Part shown: in pieces, positions 47,743-59,286 of the stretch
Numbering within the stretch: position 1 is the first letter of the stretch
How the letters are laid out: each line of letters starts with the position of its first letter
Assembly: GCA_015680685.1 (NCBI GenBank)
Contig: MNCI01029516.1
Location: 218,382-282,381 of the forward strand
Origin: Gnetum montanum
Lineage: Eukaryota > Streptophyta > Gnetopsida > Gnetales > Gnetaceae
Direction of reading: 5' to 3'
DNA: 64,000 nt
The notes under the pieces: model-generated
Databases searched by the model: none
Seen by the model: only the letters and a program-made list of their open reading frames with translations
Told to the model about the DNA's origin: nothing
Position numbers and translations under genes: made by a program

Positions 47743-50163
47743 CTTTCTTCTTCTTGCTTTGTGAACCTCATGTGGGGCTCACAGTGGTGATATCCATATC
47801 TCGAACAGCCTTGGCAGCCACCCACCAGCTATGAGCTATTTTGGCAACCACACACCTCTTATAAATAGGGTCAAATCTTGTGGAGTATTCATCAAATTCT
47901 CCTCTTAGCTATTCAAAAATAACATGTATAATCTTTGGACCTTTGATGAATTCATTTAACGTAGTATGGGCTACTACTAAGATTTGATCATTCTTGATCA
48001 ATCCTTGCTTTTTAATCCTGTACCTACAAGATACATGTGAAACCAACAAGTTAGGAAAGAAGACTAAATTAGATAAAGCCAAAACATTAAAACCTATAAT
48101 AGCCATGCTTATCCCTGTAATTAGTACATGGTGCCCTGAGGATTCTAGAATAATGAGTGAGCTCTTTGCAACATCATCATAGTATTATTCATGTTGTATC
48201 ATGAATACTATGGCATCATCCAAATATATGAGATGTACCATGCACTGATGTTATTCACTAGCTCTCTTGCTACTTGGATCTCTAGATCATTGATTATGAA
48301 CTAAGAAACTAGACACATAGACCCATGTAGCAAGTTCTCCACTATAACCATGATCACCTCCTTAGACAAGTGTAACCACATCATCATACTAAAACTCTGA
48401 AGAAGGTAGGCAAGAAAATCCCTTAGCCCCAGGTAGAATCATAGTGAGCCCTTCTCCAGTTCCATGTTAGGAAAGGGGGTGTTGGCCATATGCTAGCCAA
48501 TATAGCATAGAATTCCAACCAACTCCATCATTATGCAGACAAGCTTCAATAAGATCCTACAAGAGGAAAACATGAATGCCATTAAAACCACATTTTAGCA
48601 CAAGTCAGGGGTGAGATTAGCCTCTGTAAAAAGCTCTAAGATGTTTATTCAAATTTTCTCAAGAAATTTCACAAAGAATTTTTACAACCTTTCATAGCAT
48701 TTTACTTCATAACCAAGATATTATAGCAAAAAATTCAGAGCGAAAATTATGCCTTAGTCCAAACCATGCATTAACTTAGAAAAAACATTAAAACATATAA
48801 CTAGCCATAGTAAAAAGAAACTTATCAAAAATAGTAAATTACTCTTTTTTTCATGAAACCAACTTTAGAACATAGTGTACATTTTTAGTCCTTTCCAAGG
48901 AAATGAAAATTGATAAGAGAAATCTCTAGTTATAACAACAACATCCATCTCCAAAGGGGTAAAGTGCTACAATTGAATTTAGCCTTATTAAGATAGCCTA
49001 GATGAAAATTTGGTAACAATTCATCCTAGCTTCAATTGTAGTGATTCCACCATAGAAGGGATCCTAAAATCATAAATTTTTTATCCATGGCTATTAAAAA
49101 TAGAAACACATAACTATTATCACATAAAACATATCCAAAAATAGCAAAATCGTAGCCTTCAACATTAACCCCCTTTAGAGCAAGGTTGGTAGAAAATTCA
49201 CCAAAGCTTTGTTTGAGCTCCAAATAGAGTGATTCCAAAATTTTTTAAAAGCTTTAATAGATCCCTATGTATCCACACTTAAAACAATTTCAAAACTCCT
49301 ACCGTTTATTCAGAAAAGATTCATTAATTTGGATGAAAATCTAAAAAATGGCATAAACCCTAATTACACAACCAAATTGAAACAACCATAAGTTTGTCAA
49401 TATAGCTCCAAATTAGATGAAACCATAGCCATTACAAATCTTTAACATAACCATAAAACCAAATAATAGTATTTTTTCAAACATAAGCTATTTTATCAAC
49501 AAAAAATACACAACTTTGCTTGCTTTCTTCATCAAAAAAGCACTAAAAAACAAAAAACGTGTAAAACTGAACTTGATTTAGCCATAGATTATAGTGAAAA
49601 TGTAAAACCAACTTCTATGCACCACAAAACATATCAAAATAAGGGTGTACATATCAAATTTAAGTTTGAGAATTCCTTCATCCTAGATCTAAGAAAAATG
49701 GCACCATGATCAAAATTTAAGAAAAAAAACATCAAAATAACAAATAACAAACCTATTTTCAAAAATTGAATCTACTAAGGGAAAAATAGCATAATAACCC
49801 TAGATTTAGGATTTCAGTGGAATTTAGTTTTATCCAACCTTTTTAAGTAGATATGATTAAAATGACGTTCTCCTAGCTAGGAAAACACAAAAATGACTAG
49901 GAAATCATGGAAAAAAAGCCAAGAATGACCTACCTTGGAATAGATAAGGAAGATCCTTGAATGGAGATACCCCTAGGAAAGTTAGATATCTTCTTGGATA
50001 CCTCATCTAATGCTTGGATCTTGGGATTTTTGCAGCTATGTTTCTTCATCATGGTTGCACAACATTGATAAGGCTTGGAAACTAAGGGAGTGAAAGCTTC
50101 CACACTGGCTAGGAGAATATCTAAAGCTTTAGTGTTAAAAATAGATGATTCTTGAAATAACAA
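47743..50163 (-). pseudogene. Element C antisense gene, exons 1-3
   Basis: On the minus strand: exon 1 at 50163-49934, ending CCAAG|GTAGGT in the same phase as A and B. Exon 2 runs from 48556 to about 48120, with IMMELVGILCYIG, FLAYLLQSFSMMMW, and MMMLQRAHSLF followed by a stop and NPQGTMY. Exon 3 runs from 48023 to the B insertion, with RYRIKKQGLIKNDQ and HTTLNEFIKGPKIIHV. Each exon aligns with its counterpart in A and B. The HAD landmark positions again lack aspartates. Intron 1 (48557-49933) is AT-rich and lacks the palindromic motif. The gene continues at 28840 across element B. Confidence 0.7.
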
Positions 50164-53100
50164 TTATTCCAAGGCTCTCCTCTAATGCACCAAGTGTTGG
50201 AATGATGATTTGTGTTGAATTTTTGCAAGATTTGACAATAAAAATCAAACAAACCTAATGTTTCCACTCTTAACCCCCTATTGCTAATTTTGTGTTAGAA
50301 CTTAACATGCACTATAGTCTAGGGGGGGAAGTATCATCCACACTAGGATTAGAATAAGAAATATCAATTACACTTGTTTTTATTAATTTTTAAATTTTTA
50401 AGCCATGGGCCCCACCCTGCATCGTCTAACATGGTGTTTTTGCACTTTAAACTTCATCAACACTAAGGTTTTTCCCCCTTGAACACTTAGAAATAACCCT
50501 CATGCATCCATGTTGGAGATACCATGCCCAACATGGATGCATGCCTCCCACCTCTTAGAACCCTTAAAACCCAACTTTCTTGTCATTTTTGGAAGCTATA
50601 ACTTGCCTCATCCAACCCCAAGCTAAAAGGGAGTTAGACCTTATCAAAACTAGACATCTTGGGCTTCCATGCTACAAAAATCCTACCCAACATGGAAGAA
50701 TGGCATAACATCCATTCTTACTCCCCAGTGCCTATCAAACCCAAATTTGAATCCCAAAGTGGGCCAACATGACCTAAAACCCCTCCAAGAATCTTTGATA
50801 GCACTAAAACCTTGGAAAACGTAGTTGAAAGTTGTTAAAACCTTTGGATTTAGTGGTTCCACACTAGGGAAGGCCTCATGCATGCTAAGTACCCTAGCCC
50901 TACCATGGATGAATGGGAGGATCACTAAAACTATCTAAATCAACTACCTAGTAGCCATGGTTCAAGCCTAACACTACCTCACAGCCTCCAATAGCCTAGT
51001 TTGGTCTTTGAACAAGTTGATTTTCAATCTTGCATCCTACCCCATGCTAGTGAAGCCCCACTCCATCTTGCCCAGCATGAAGCTAGTGTGAAGGCTTAGG
51101 GAGTATAACACAAAATCCTTTTCCCAGCTTCAAATGATCAAATTTGTTGCATTGATAGCCCTAGTAGCCCTCTATGACCTCTAGTAGTTAGTAATATTCA
51201 AGATTTGAGTTGATTTTGGTATACCAAATCTTCTTCATGCTAAGCACCCCCTCTTCCATACTAGCCAACATGGAGCTAGTGTGGAAGCTCTAGGGGTGTT
51301 ATAAAACTAATTTCTATGACCTAAAGAAACTCTATGACCTACCTTAGTGATCTATAGACCCTACCAAGGCCTGCCAAAGTCTTCAGATGCCTTGGAATTG
51401 GTCAAAAATGTCAAAAGTCCACCATCCCCCTTCCTTTCATGTTGAGGCCATAAAGTGGGGATGGTTTCATGAACACCAACGAACCTCAAAACCAAGGGAT
51501 TTCAAGCCTAAATCTTGTCTCTTGACCCATAAAACCCCTAGAGACTTTGAAATACTATTGAAACATACTAAAAATGATCCAAAACCTAACCCCTTACTTT
51601 TCCATGTTGAGCACTCCCTCTTCCATGTTGGCCAATGTGGAGCCAGCACAAATGATGGGAGGATGATACAAAAAAGCCCAAGTTTTACCTTAGAAAAGAC
51701 TCTAGTTTACATCTCAAACATTCCTAAGGACTCTAGTAGCCAAAAATAGTTAAATATAATTCTTTTTTATGAGTTCTAAGGTCCTCCTAGTTGGTTCCAT
51801 GTTGGCTACAGTAGAGCTAGTATGGAACAAAGGGGCGAGCTCATAAAAGTCACCAAGAAACCCTTAAAAATACCAAATTTTAGCTTCAGGTCTTGACTAT
51901 TGGCACTAGTAACCTTGGAGGTGGACATGCACAACCAAATTTCATCAATAATAGCTAAAACATGCTCTTCTCTACTCCTCCTAGCTTGTTCCATGTTGGC
52001 TAGCATGGAAGAAGGATGCTTACAAAACCATCCAAAATCCCACAAATTTTCAAAGTGTTAACCTTGAGCCTTGGCCATCTACACTAGTGACCCAAAGGAT
52101 ACACATGCATGACCAAAACTTAACAAAGATTGCAAAAAATCAATCTCCAAGGTCCTTCTAGCTAGTTCCATACTAGCTAGCATGAAGCCAGCATGGAACT
52201 AAGGGATGGGACTATAAAATCACCTAAAGTCCTTAGAAACTACCAAATTTTAGCCTTATGATCTCACTATAGACTCCAACAACCTTGGAAACATGTGTTC
52301 ATTGTCAAAATTTGTTAAAATTAGCTAAAAATCAATTCTTTCAAATCCTTCTAGTTGGTTCCACATTAGCCAACATGGAGCCAACATGGAACCAAGGGGA
52401 GAACCTTTAAATTCACTTAGTAGCCCTCCCAATCGCCTCATTCTAACCTAAAACCCTAATCCATAGCACCAAGAACCTTGCAAGTGCACATTCTTGACCA
52501 AAATTAACTAGAATTAGCAAAAATCAATCCCCCTTGATTCTCCTAGCTAGTTCCATGCTAGCCAGTGTAGAACCAAGGGGGAAAGCGAAAAAAATCATTA
52601 AAAACCCTTGAAATGAATAGATTTTGACCTTTCCATGATTATTGATGCTAATAACCCTATAATTGCATATGCATGGCTAGAAGTGACCTAAAATAGCTAA
52701 ATACTGATTCCCTCTTATCCTCCTAGCTAGTTCCATATTGGCTAATGTGGAACTAGAGGAGAGAACCTAGAAAAACCACTTACCAGACCTTCAAATTAAC
52801 TAGTTTTGATCTTAAACCCTACCTCTTGACCTTGGAAACCCTATGAGCATACATGCATGATTGATTGAGGTCAAAATTGGTCCAGATATGAGATTTATGG
52901 TTCTTCCATGTTGAGGACCCCCTCCATCTTGGTCAATGTAGAGCCAACATGGAGACTAGAGGAAAAAATTATTTGGGACTTAAAAACACCTAAAAAAGAC
53001 ATCAAATGACCTTGCATGCACCTTAGAACCCTATCGACATCCTCTAGAGCCTTTAGACCTTAGGAAATTGACCAAATATAGCCAAAAGTTGATCACTAGA

Positions 53101-54300
53101 GATCTGCCTAGCTAGTTCCATGTTGGCTAGTGTGGAGCTAGCATGAAACCAAGGGGATAACCTTTAATACATCATAGAAGCTTTCAAAACTACTATATTT
53201 TCACTTTGGAGCCTTATCAACACCTTCGAGGCTCACCAAACTTCATGAAAGAAGCCTAAAATAGCTAGAAATTATCATCCTAAAGTATTCCATGCTAAGC
53301 ACCCCCTCCTCCACATTGGCTAGCATCAAGCTAGCATGGAGATAAGGGATTAACATAAAAAACAACTTTGGGTCTCTGTAAATTGCTAAAACTTGATCCT
53401 AAACCCTAGTAGTTGACACTAGCAACCTTGGGAAGTGACATCCATGATCATTTTTTTTTTACCAAAACTAGTCTAGATTTGAACCTTTTAATTCTTCCAA
53501 ACTAAGGACCTCCTCCTCCACATTGGCCAGCATGGAGCGAGTGTGGAGGGCCTAACTTTTGATCTTAGATAGTAAATTGACATTCCTAGAGACCATGAAT
53601 CTACACTAGGGAAGCCGAAGACCTCATAGCCTAAAGATTACACTTGTTAAAAATTTTTATAACCATCAACTCCCTTCATCCATGCTAGAGAAATCCCCAT
53701 AGCATGGATCAAGGGGGTGTAAACCTTTCATATCCTTAAAAAGCCTACAAACATGACCAAAATCAGTAAGAAACTTGGAAAATCATGACCTATATCCCTA
53801 GGAGCCTAGAAACCTGGTTGATGTGCTTCCAAATCATCCCAACACCATCGAACTAGTGCACCCCCATTCTTCCATGCTATGGCCACCATGCTTAGTGTGG
53901 AAAAAGGGGGAAAGAAATTTTAACTTATTTTGATGCTCAAAACTAACTTAAATGGCCTCAAAATGAAGCTAGAGAATCCATAACTCCTAGATCTAGGTTT
54001 GAGCTACTATTTTAATCTTGTTTAATCATGTTTTATCTTGGATTTTAATTCTCCACATTGAGCCCCACTCCATCCATGCTAGCCAACATGGAAACATGGG
54101 GGGAAGTTTCAAAACCTAATTTTGGCTTTTAGCAACCTCCAAAGTGCCTAATCATGATATATCTAGCCCTATAGTACCATGGGAAGGCCTCAAAACCTCT
54201 ATTATGGACCTCTATATTCTCCAAAATATACTTTCCTTAGTTCTCACACTAGTGGTCACTCCTTCCATGTTGGCCAACATGGAAACAAGGGGGACCTAAT
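50164..54300 (-). repeat. ~188-bp tandem array with CCATGTTGGCTAACATGG palindromes upstream of the C antisense gene
   Basis: From about 50450, a palindromic core recurs near 51602, 51796, 51990, 52169, 52370, 52551, 52731, 52905, 53118, 53288, 53505, 53690, 53870, 54060 and 54262. Spacing is 170-217 bp, mean about 190. Text between cores also repeats ('accaaggggagaacc', 'accaaattttagcctt', 'ccttggaaacatg', 'aaaatcaattc'), so it is a diverged tandem repeat. The same core words occur in the C LTRs. No gene seen. The 50164-50450 part is ordinary AT-rich spacer. Confidence 0.8.
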
Positions 54301-54989
54301 GTGGAAGCCTCCAAACTCTTGATTTTTAGGTTCAAAAAACATAGAAATAGCCTTGATTAATACCCAAACTCACCCACAACCCTTGTAATCCTAAAACATG
54401 GCTTGCTAAGGCCTAAAAACTAGAAAATACCAACAATTTTGACTTATATATTAGCCAATTTTCATCATATGTAGCCTATTTTTCTTGATTCAGCCTTATT
54501 ACATGATGTTTCAACTTGTTTTATGGTCCTAGCTTGCATTGTTGACCTTCTTAACTTAGTATAACCTTCACATAGCCTTATATTTTATTTATTTTCCTCA
54601 TCATAGCCTTATTTTCCTTTGTTTAGCCTTTGATTAGTACTGGATGGTTGTGTCTGACCTTCCTTGACCACCATTTGGCACCATGTGACCATGCCCTGCT
54701 AAGGCCTAAAATTGGCAAGACTGTAATCTTTGTTGATCAATTGTAGCCTTATTTCTCATAATTACCTTTGTTTGACCTTTATTTAGCCCTTATTGCACTT
54801 TATTTGTTTGATTTTACTCTATTTATAGTTTTGGATGAAATTTTTTGCATTAAAGTAGCCAGTATTTGCATAATTTTATAACATTTTTTATTTCCTTTTA
54901 CCCAAATGCCAATTAATATGCTTTTGGTTGACATGCAGTATCAAAGTATGAGTACCTAGGAACATATTAGTTTTCCTTTGTGCTTACAT
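54301..54989 (+). other. Spacer before C pol
   Basis: Contains 'tgctaaggcctaaaaactag' near 54405 and 'tgctaaggcctaaaattggc' near 54700, remnants of the border repeat that precedes pol in A. It also has a possible acceptor, TTGACATGCAG, ending at 54938. No gene seen. Confidence 0.5.
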
Positions 54990-57900
54990 GGATCCTATGA
55001 TGATGTAGAATAATATATCGACCCCAGTTGCCTAGATCTTGAAGCTGAGAGTCTTGTTGATCACATAGTCTCTATCAAGAAATCCTGAGAATGTCTTCAA
55101 AACCTAGTTAAGACCCTTAACTTAGAGGTGAGTGACATAACTAAATACTTTCTAGTTGAGGTTCCTATCACAACACATAGTGATGAGGAGAAAACCCTTT
55201 AGCTAAGTTCCTCACTAGAACCTCAATAGGCTCAAGACATCACTAAGGTCCTACAAGGCAATATTAAGACATTTTCCTAGTCATATGAAGATATGCAAAG
55301 CTTAGACCCACATCTATTACAACACAATATTATACTATACCCCTAGCATTAGACCAGTTAAGCAAAAAGTGCACAAGATTAGACCTGATTTGGCCTTGAC
55401 AATTCATGATGAGATCTCAAAGCTTTACTAAGCTATTTTTATTAGGATTGTCGACTACATAGAATGGGTGTCCAACATAGTGGTGGTCCCTAATAAAAAT
55501 TGAAGTATCCATATTTTCATCAATTTTCAAGACCTAAGTAAATCAACTATCAAAGATGACTTTCCTCTGCCTAGCATTGATCAACTTATCGATGCTACAA
55601 CTGGACATGCCTTGTTGTCCTTTATGGATGGATTCTAAGGATAAAACCAGATTAGGATCAACCCAGAGCACCAAATTAGCATGAACTTCATGACCCCTTG
55701 GGGTACATTTTTCTATACTATGATTTCCATTGGCCTNGGGATGCATGTCGATCTTGATAAAGTTAAAGCTATATCCAAATTAGCGGTTCCTACCAACCTC
55801 AAGGAGCTTCAAGGATCATAAGGTAGGTTGCAATTTATTATTAGGTTTATTTCTAGGCTTACAGATAAGTTACATCCCATCCAACACTTTCTTAAGAATG
55901 GAGTTCACTACGAGTGGATAGCCCAATGCCAAAAGACCATTGAAATCCTTAAGTAAGAGTGAACACAAATACTTATGGTCTATCCTTTGTAAGAGGGTAA
56001 ATCATTTTACATCTACCTTGCCATATCTAACATGTCCATAACCTTTCTACTCTGTTAGAAACATGATGATGGAGTGGAAATACTAGTATACTACCTTATC
56101 CATGCATTAGTTTCCCACAAGACCTAATACACTAAAGTGGAGAGGTATTGTCTTGCACTAGCTTTATCATTTAAGAAGTGGAGACACTACCTATTTAGGA
56201 ACCAAGTCAATGTCATTTGCAAAGATAAAATGCTTAGAGACATAACAACCAACATCTACAAAAGTATTTTTATAGCCCCTTGGAAAATGATAACCATGGA
56301 GTTTGACCTTCATTACATCTCTCAATCCTCAACAAAATCTCAAGCTACAGCAGTACAACTCACAGTATCTCCTATTGATGACCATGTATCCATAAATTGT
56401 AAATTCCTTGATGAGTACATTAACACTATTAGATAAGTACTTGAGGCTTATGAGGTAGTCATGCACTTTGATGGAGCTTCAATTTCCCATGAGGCCAATG
56501 CCACAACCATCATAACTTTCCCATCTAGTGAAATTTGACCCTTTGCCTACCATTTTGAGTTTTCATGTACTAACAACATAGCGAAGTATGAGGATTTAAT
56601 CAAATTGATGGTGGTAGCTTATGACCTAGAGATTAGATAATTCACAATCAATGGAAATTCAAAAATTATGGCTAACCAAGTAACCAAGGTCTATGCATGT
56701 AATTCCAAACACTTACAATCATACTATGACCTAGGGAAGCAATTGTTACAAAAATTTATAAATGCTGATATCCAACACATATCTCAAAATGAGAATGTCA
56801 TAGCTAATGCAATTACAAAATTAGCCCTAAATTTAACAATATATGTTTTAGTAAGTTGTCCATCCTAATTTTGGATTGTGCTATTTCCATCATGCAAAAT
56901 GCTAAGGATACCATTGTGGTTATAGTTCTTTCTCCTACCAGGGAGCAATACGAAAATATCAAATATTAACTTATGCATCGAAAATCCTCATAAGTCCTTA
57001 CTAATACTCAAAAGGATGTTGTACAACAACCCTACAATGACATATTATTAAAGTCTTTGGATAAAACTGAAGTCTAAATAATCATAGAGGAAGTTCATGA
57101 GGGTGTTTGTCAAAGGCATATAGGACCCATAGCTATGGCCACTAAGATTAGACAATTAGGCTATTATTGGTTCGATATGGAAAGTGACTACCTACATAAG
57201 GTTAAGCGATATGACACAGGCCAATGGAATAGCAACCTAATACATGTGTTACCAATTGAGCTACATACAACTTAGATCACTTGGTTGTTTCAAAGATGGG
57301 GCTTGGATATCATTGAACCTATAATGCCTAAGTCTTTGGTGGGATATAGCTTAATCATCACCACAACTGAATACTTTACAAAGTGGGTTGAAGCTATTTT
57401 CTTAAGGAAGACTACATTCAAACAAGTCTATAAATTCATCCTAGATAACATTGTATCTAGTTTTGGCATACCTATGACCATAGTTAAAGACAATGGACCA
57501 TAATTTAATAGCCAAGAAACAAAAATATTTTTTTCATGACCTAGCCATTAAGCATTCCTTCTCATCATCTTAGTACCCTCAAGCCAATGGATAAGCAGAA
57601 GTAAGCAACAAGGCCATTATCAACTTGATCAAGAAGATGCTCAATAATAGTAAGAAAAAATGTCATGAGTGGCTTGTCCATGCACTTTGGGCCTATCGTA
57701 CAACATACTGTACGATAACTAGTGTAACATTGTATAGCTTGGTTTATGGTTTTGAAGCTATTTTACCTCTTGCATGACATGTACTATTGCTTTGGGTGGC
57801 CCTAACCAACTTCATCAATGGTGAACAAAGCAAGGAGTTGTGAATAGAAAACCTAGGCTCAGTAGAGAAGCAACATATGCAAGCACTTGCTCATGCCAAG

Positions 57901-58145
57901 CATTATCAAGAGGGGAAAACACGACAACACCACCATAACTTGATCAAGCATAAGATCAAGGAAGGTAACTTGGTCCTCAAGGCCATTTGCAAGCATGTTG
58001 ATAAATTCTTAGCCAACTAGAAAGGGTCCTTCCTTGTTACCAAACCCTATAGTAATAGAGCATTCAAAATAGCTAACATGGATGGGAATGAGTTGGCCAA
58101 TCTATTCAATCATTCCTATTTAAAGCCATATTACATATACCTAGT
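54990..58145 (+). pseudogene. Element C pol (heavily decayed, RT core deleted)
   Basis: The RT N-terminal half is recognisable at 55390-55735 (DDFPLPSIDQLIDA, HALLSFMDGF). At the N at 55737 the text jumps from the 'FGL' position straight to 'GMHVDLDKVKA', losing about 80 codons including the YxDD box. RNase H follows at 55900-56230, the second RNase H at 56460-56680 (HFDGASISHEANAT) and integrase at 57085-57740. The zinc-domain cysteines are lost (YDTGQWN). WGLDIIEP and KDNGP are present, followed by stops. The tail ends in 'NHSYLKPYYIY'. Dense stops and frame breaks. Confidence 0.85.
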
Positions 58146-59215
58146 AATCATTGACAAGTGATCCTATTTTAAATGGCTTTCCAAGGACTTAAACTAATCA
58201 TACCATGGCTTGTTGAGGCCTTAAACTCGTAATACAACATGTTGAGGCCTTAAACTGGTACCATGGTCCACTATGATATTAAACTAGCATCATGGCTTTC
58301 CAAGGCCTTAAACTAGTACCATGGCCTACCATGGCATTAAACTAGCAACATTGGTAACTTGGGTAGTTGGGTTTTATTATTTCATGTAGCTTGTATTCAT
58401 TGTAATGTTATAACATGCTTTGTTTACTTCGTTTTCTTGTCCTCTTGGAGTTGTGTTTATAGGATTAAGCTTAGGGCCATGACAAGGGTATAACTCATCA
58501 TATCGGGTAAGTTACCAAGTGACCTTGATGTGCATGGTTTAGTGAGTTTATGCTGCTATGATAAGAGTTCTTGTACCATTACCCTCCATCTAGCACCACT
58601 CCTTGAGCCCAACCTCTTAAGCTAAATATGATCTTTCATACCTTGGAAAATAATGTTGAGCTATGTTTGTCACTCATATACTATAGTCGTATGATATCTC
58701 TTCATCATGCTCCATCTTCACATCCACTTGAATGTAACACAGCTCATTTACTAAAAAAACTATTAGGTCCATCAAGCATAACACAGCTCACTTTGATGGG
58801 AAAACTAAGTTTGTTGGATGTAATACAACTTGCTTATTGGGAAAAACCATATCAATCCAGAACCAATAATGAAACCCTCTAAAGGTTTTACCCCCACAAA
58901 AAAAGGTAGGAAAGTAAATTGCCAAGAAGTTGAATGTCCAACAAAGCCTCAAAGCCCAATGATCAAAAGAAATCTTGGAGCACAGTGATTGGATCCTAAA
59001 ATGCATTTATTGAGTGACTAACACATCAAAACATATCAGTATAACACTATAGCCATGATGACAACACTTGGAATGCATTGTTAGCCTCCATAACCATATC
59101 TATAATGACCATTACCATTTCCTCATCATAACCTTATCCCATCATCAGGAGCACTCTTTGGCATGCTTTGACATGACTAGATCAAGTGTAGAGAGGAAAC
59201 ACTAGTGGGGAACAT
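58146..59215 (+). other. Element C 3' noncoding region with border repeats and acceptor-like block
   Basis: 58180-58350 carries 'ccatggcttgttgaggccttaaact', 'ccaaggccttaaactagtac' and 'ccatggcattaaactagca'-type units. The block 'cttggagttgtgtttatagg' at 58444-58463 matches element A's 26531-26550 almost base for base. Nothing else recognised to 59215. Confidence 0.65.
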
Positions 59216-59286
59216 GAAATGGTGTTTTGTATTCTTTGTTGATGCCTATCGGGTTAATCCTCTAGATACTAACAAAGAGGATCCAA
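59216..59286 (+). promoter_or_regulatory. Polypurine tract and hairpin, element C
   Basis: AAAGAGG at 59274-59280. The left arm TCTTTGTTGA (59233-59242) pairs with CTAACAAAGA (59269-59278) over 8 bp. The block is collinear with those of A and B. Confidence 0.75.

Noticed and set aside
50164-54300. Host gene in the long gene-free part of C
   Set aside because: Open frames are short and all lie in the tandem array; its repeat structure explains them.
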